Shown here piece by piece: positions 51,242 through 51,822 of a stretch of 51,822 nucleotides of DNA; position 1 is the stretch's first letter; each line of letters begins with the position of its first letter. The notes below the pieces were generated by a model that saw only the letters and a list, made by a program, of their open reading frames with translations, was not told the DNA's origin and did no database searches. Origin of the DNA: an uncultured Bacteroidales bacterium (GTDB taxonomy: Bacteria > Bacteroidota > Bacteroidia > Bacteroidales > UBA932); NCBI GenBank assembly GCA_905234795.1, contig CAJOIQ010000022.1, forward strand, positions 1 to 51,822. The letters run 5' to 3'. The position numbers were made by a program, and so were the translations under genes.

Positions 51242-51258
51242 CGTACAATTATTTTGTG

Positions 51259-51266
51259 CAAAAATA
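51259..51266 (-). promoter_or_regulatory. -7 box (TATTTTTG) of the phosphotransferase gene
   Basis: TATTTTTG on the minus strand, 17 nt before the ATG at 51241. Confidence 0.5.
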
Positions 51267-51310
51267 ACATTGCTGTCCACTAAAAGTTTGAGGGGGCACA
51301 GCCCCTTCAA

Positions 51311-51379
51311 TGCCCCTGGGGGCGGCTGCGAAGCAGCGGGGGATCAAACGAAGTGGAGTCCCTTCGCCCGCACGAAAAA
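51311..51379. repeat. Hairpin-rich repeat module, copy 2
   Basis: This is the second copy of the 49251-49322 module. The central stem is GCTGC-GAA-GCAGC here and GCCGC-GAA-GCGGC there, a compensatory change that keeps the pairing. Confidence 0.75.
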
Positions 51380-51473
51380 GCCGGCCCGAGAAGGCCGGCT
51401 CGCGTGCGGGGTTGTTAACAAATTTCTAACCAATTTTAATGACTTCTATGATGTGTATCTATTTGGAATGCAG
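51376..51473 (-). repeat. Shared 3' element with terminator, copy E
   Basis: The hairpin GCCGGCC-TTCTCG-GGCCGGC (51380-51399 on the minus strand) is identical to that of copy C and is followed by TTTTT. The adjoining element is the most diverged copy (AATTGGTTAGAAATTTG, then CAAATAGATACAC). No minus-strand gene remains just upstream of it. Confidence 0.7.
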
Positions 51474-51533
51474 ATAGATATCTTATCGATGAAGCTTTAG
51501 CGAATAATTTTATTTTGCCATCCTCCCTCAAAG

Positions 51534-51752
51534 ATGGCCTTTCTTTTTTCCACTGCAACTGAGACTTATCTCCCAGACACTCGTTCTAGGGAGCAGGACT
51601 ACGCCTGCACCCGAAGGGCTGTTATGGAGACGGCATCAAGGGGGCTCACCACCGGCGGTCACATCATCATCGGCCTTCCCGGGGACTTCTCCGCCACGAT
51701 GAGCTTGTCCGGAGGCTCGCCCTCCGGCTGGAGGAAATGGCGCCTTAGGTGA
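51534..51752 (+). pseudogene. Possible radical-SAM (TIGR01212/YhcC-like) remnant
   Basis: This 72-codon frame contains EQDYACTRRAVMETASRGL followed by HIIIGLPGD. It resembles the middle of TIGR01212-type radical-SAM proteins (a helix before a strand ending GLPGE). The CxxxCxxC cluster and the rest of the enzyme are absent, and the frame ends in an unrelated Ser/Gly/Trp tail. It is a fragment at best, and the family call rests on one motif. Confidence 0.35.
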
Positions 51753-51762
51753 GGAGCTCCTT

Positions 51763-51822
51763 CTAACAATATTCTCCGTATTCGCAGCCGATGTTCTCCG
51801 CGTGGATGCGGTCAATGAGTTT
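51763..51822 (-). CDS. C-terminal end of an unknown protein (partial, enters from right edge)
   Basis: On the minus strand, 19 codons (KLIDRIHAENIGCEYGEYC) lead from the window edge to a TAG at 51763-51765. Codon use looks like the core genes, so this is probably the end of a real gene, but it is too short to identify. Confidence 0.5.
   Translation of the reverse strand, partial: KLIDRIHAENIGCEYGEYC

Noticed and set aside
47073..51473. Shared elements tested by eye as classical integron attC sites
   Set aside because: No clear RYYYAAC and GTTRRRY pair bounds the copies, so a standard attC call is not supported even though the layout is cassette-like.
51225..51500. 91-codon plus-strand frame ending in VYLFGMQIDILSMKL
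   Set aside because: Its upstream part runs antisense through a kinase gene start and through hairpin repeats. Only the last codons match the other element copies, so it is not reported as a gene.

Overview
This window comes from a fairly GC-rich member of the Bacteroidota, most likely a gut-type Bacteroidales. The evidence is the TAnnTTTG -7 promoter boxes in front of most transcription units, and Bacteroidales-type families: GH92 and GH3 glycosidases, BACON-domain and fimbrillin-like lipoproteins, a TonB-type barrel with a carboxypeptidase-like N-terminus, and a TPR-AraC membrane regulator. The species cannot be told from sequence reading alone.

Layout. 1-2.1 kb: end of an unknown gene, a secreted WG-repeat protein and gene remnants. 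2.1-13.6 kb: a glycan-degradation neighbourhood (two GH3 enzymes, one GH92 mannosidase, a secreted esterase-like hydrolase, an FMN-binding lipoprotein, an aldo/keto reductase). 13.6-22.4 kb: core genes (membrane-anchored protein, acyl-CoA ligase, dCMP deaminase, S41 protease, dnaX, lptB, rpsU). 22.5-26.3 kb: secreted M6 metalloprotease with a BACON lipoprotein. 26.4-31.6 kb: a tight four-gene operon (EF-hand membrane protein, ATPase, small membrane protein, sirtuin). 31.6-34.2 kb: rplU-rpmA-serS and ruvC. 34.2-42.8 kb: outer-membrane barrel, rluD, PASTA protein, lnt and a TPR histidine kinase. 43.1-46.9 kb: a fimbrillin/beta-helix surface lipoprotein with a divergent, frameshifted TPR-AraC regulator. 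46.9-51.5 kb: an accessory island of small minus-strand toxin-antitoxin-like and phosphotransferase genes.

The most interesting region is the last one. Five copies of a degenerate element lie about 1 kb apart (near 47.07, 48.13, 49.32, 50.29 and 51.38 kb). Four carry a hairpin, and each intact unit sits at the 3' end of a one- or two-gene minus-strand module. This looks like a gene-cassette array, with the element as recombination site, mobile terminator module, or both. No recombinase is visible in the window.

Other notable signals: rpmA (L27) carries an apparent frameshifting deletion of about 28 bp; rpsU has a perfect extended Shine-Dalgarno in a genome that mostly lacks them; many -7 boxes sit only 4-7 nt before the ATG, predicting leaderless or near-leaderless mRNAs; a REP-like repeat is embedded in frame in the GH92 gene.
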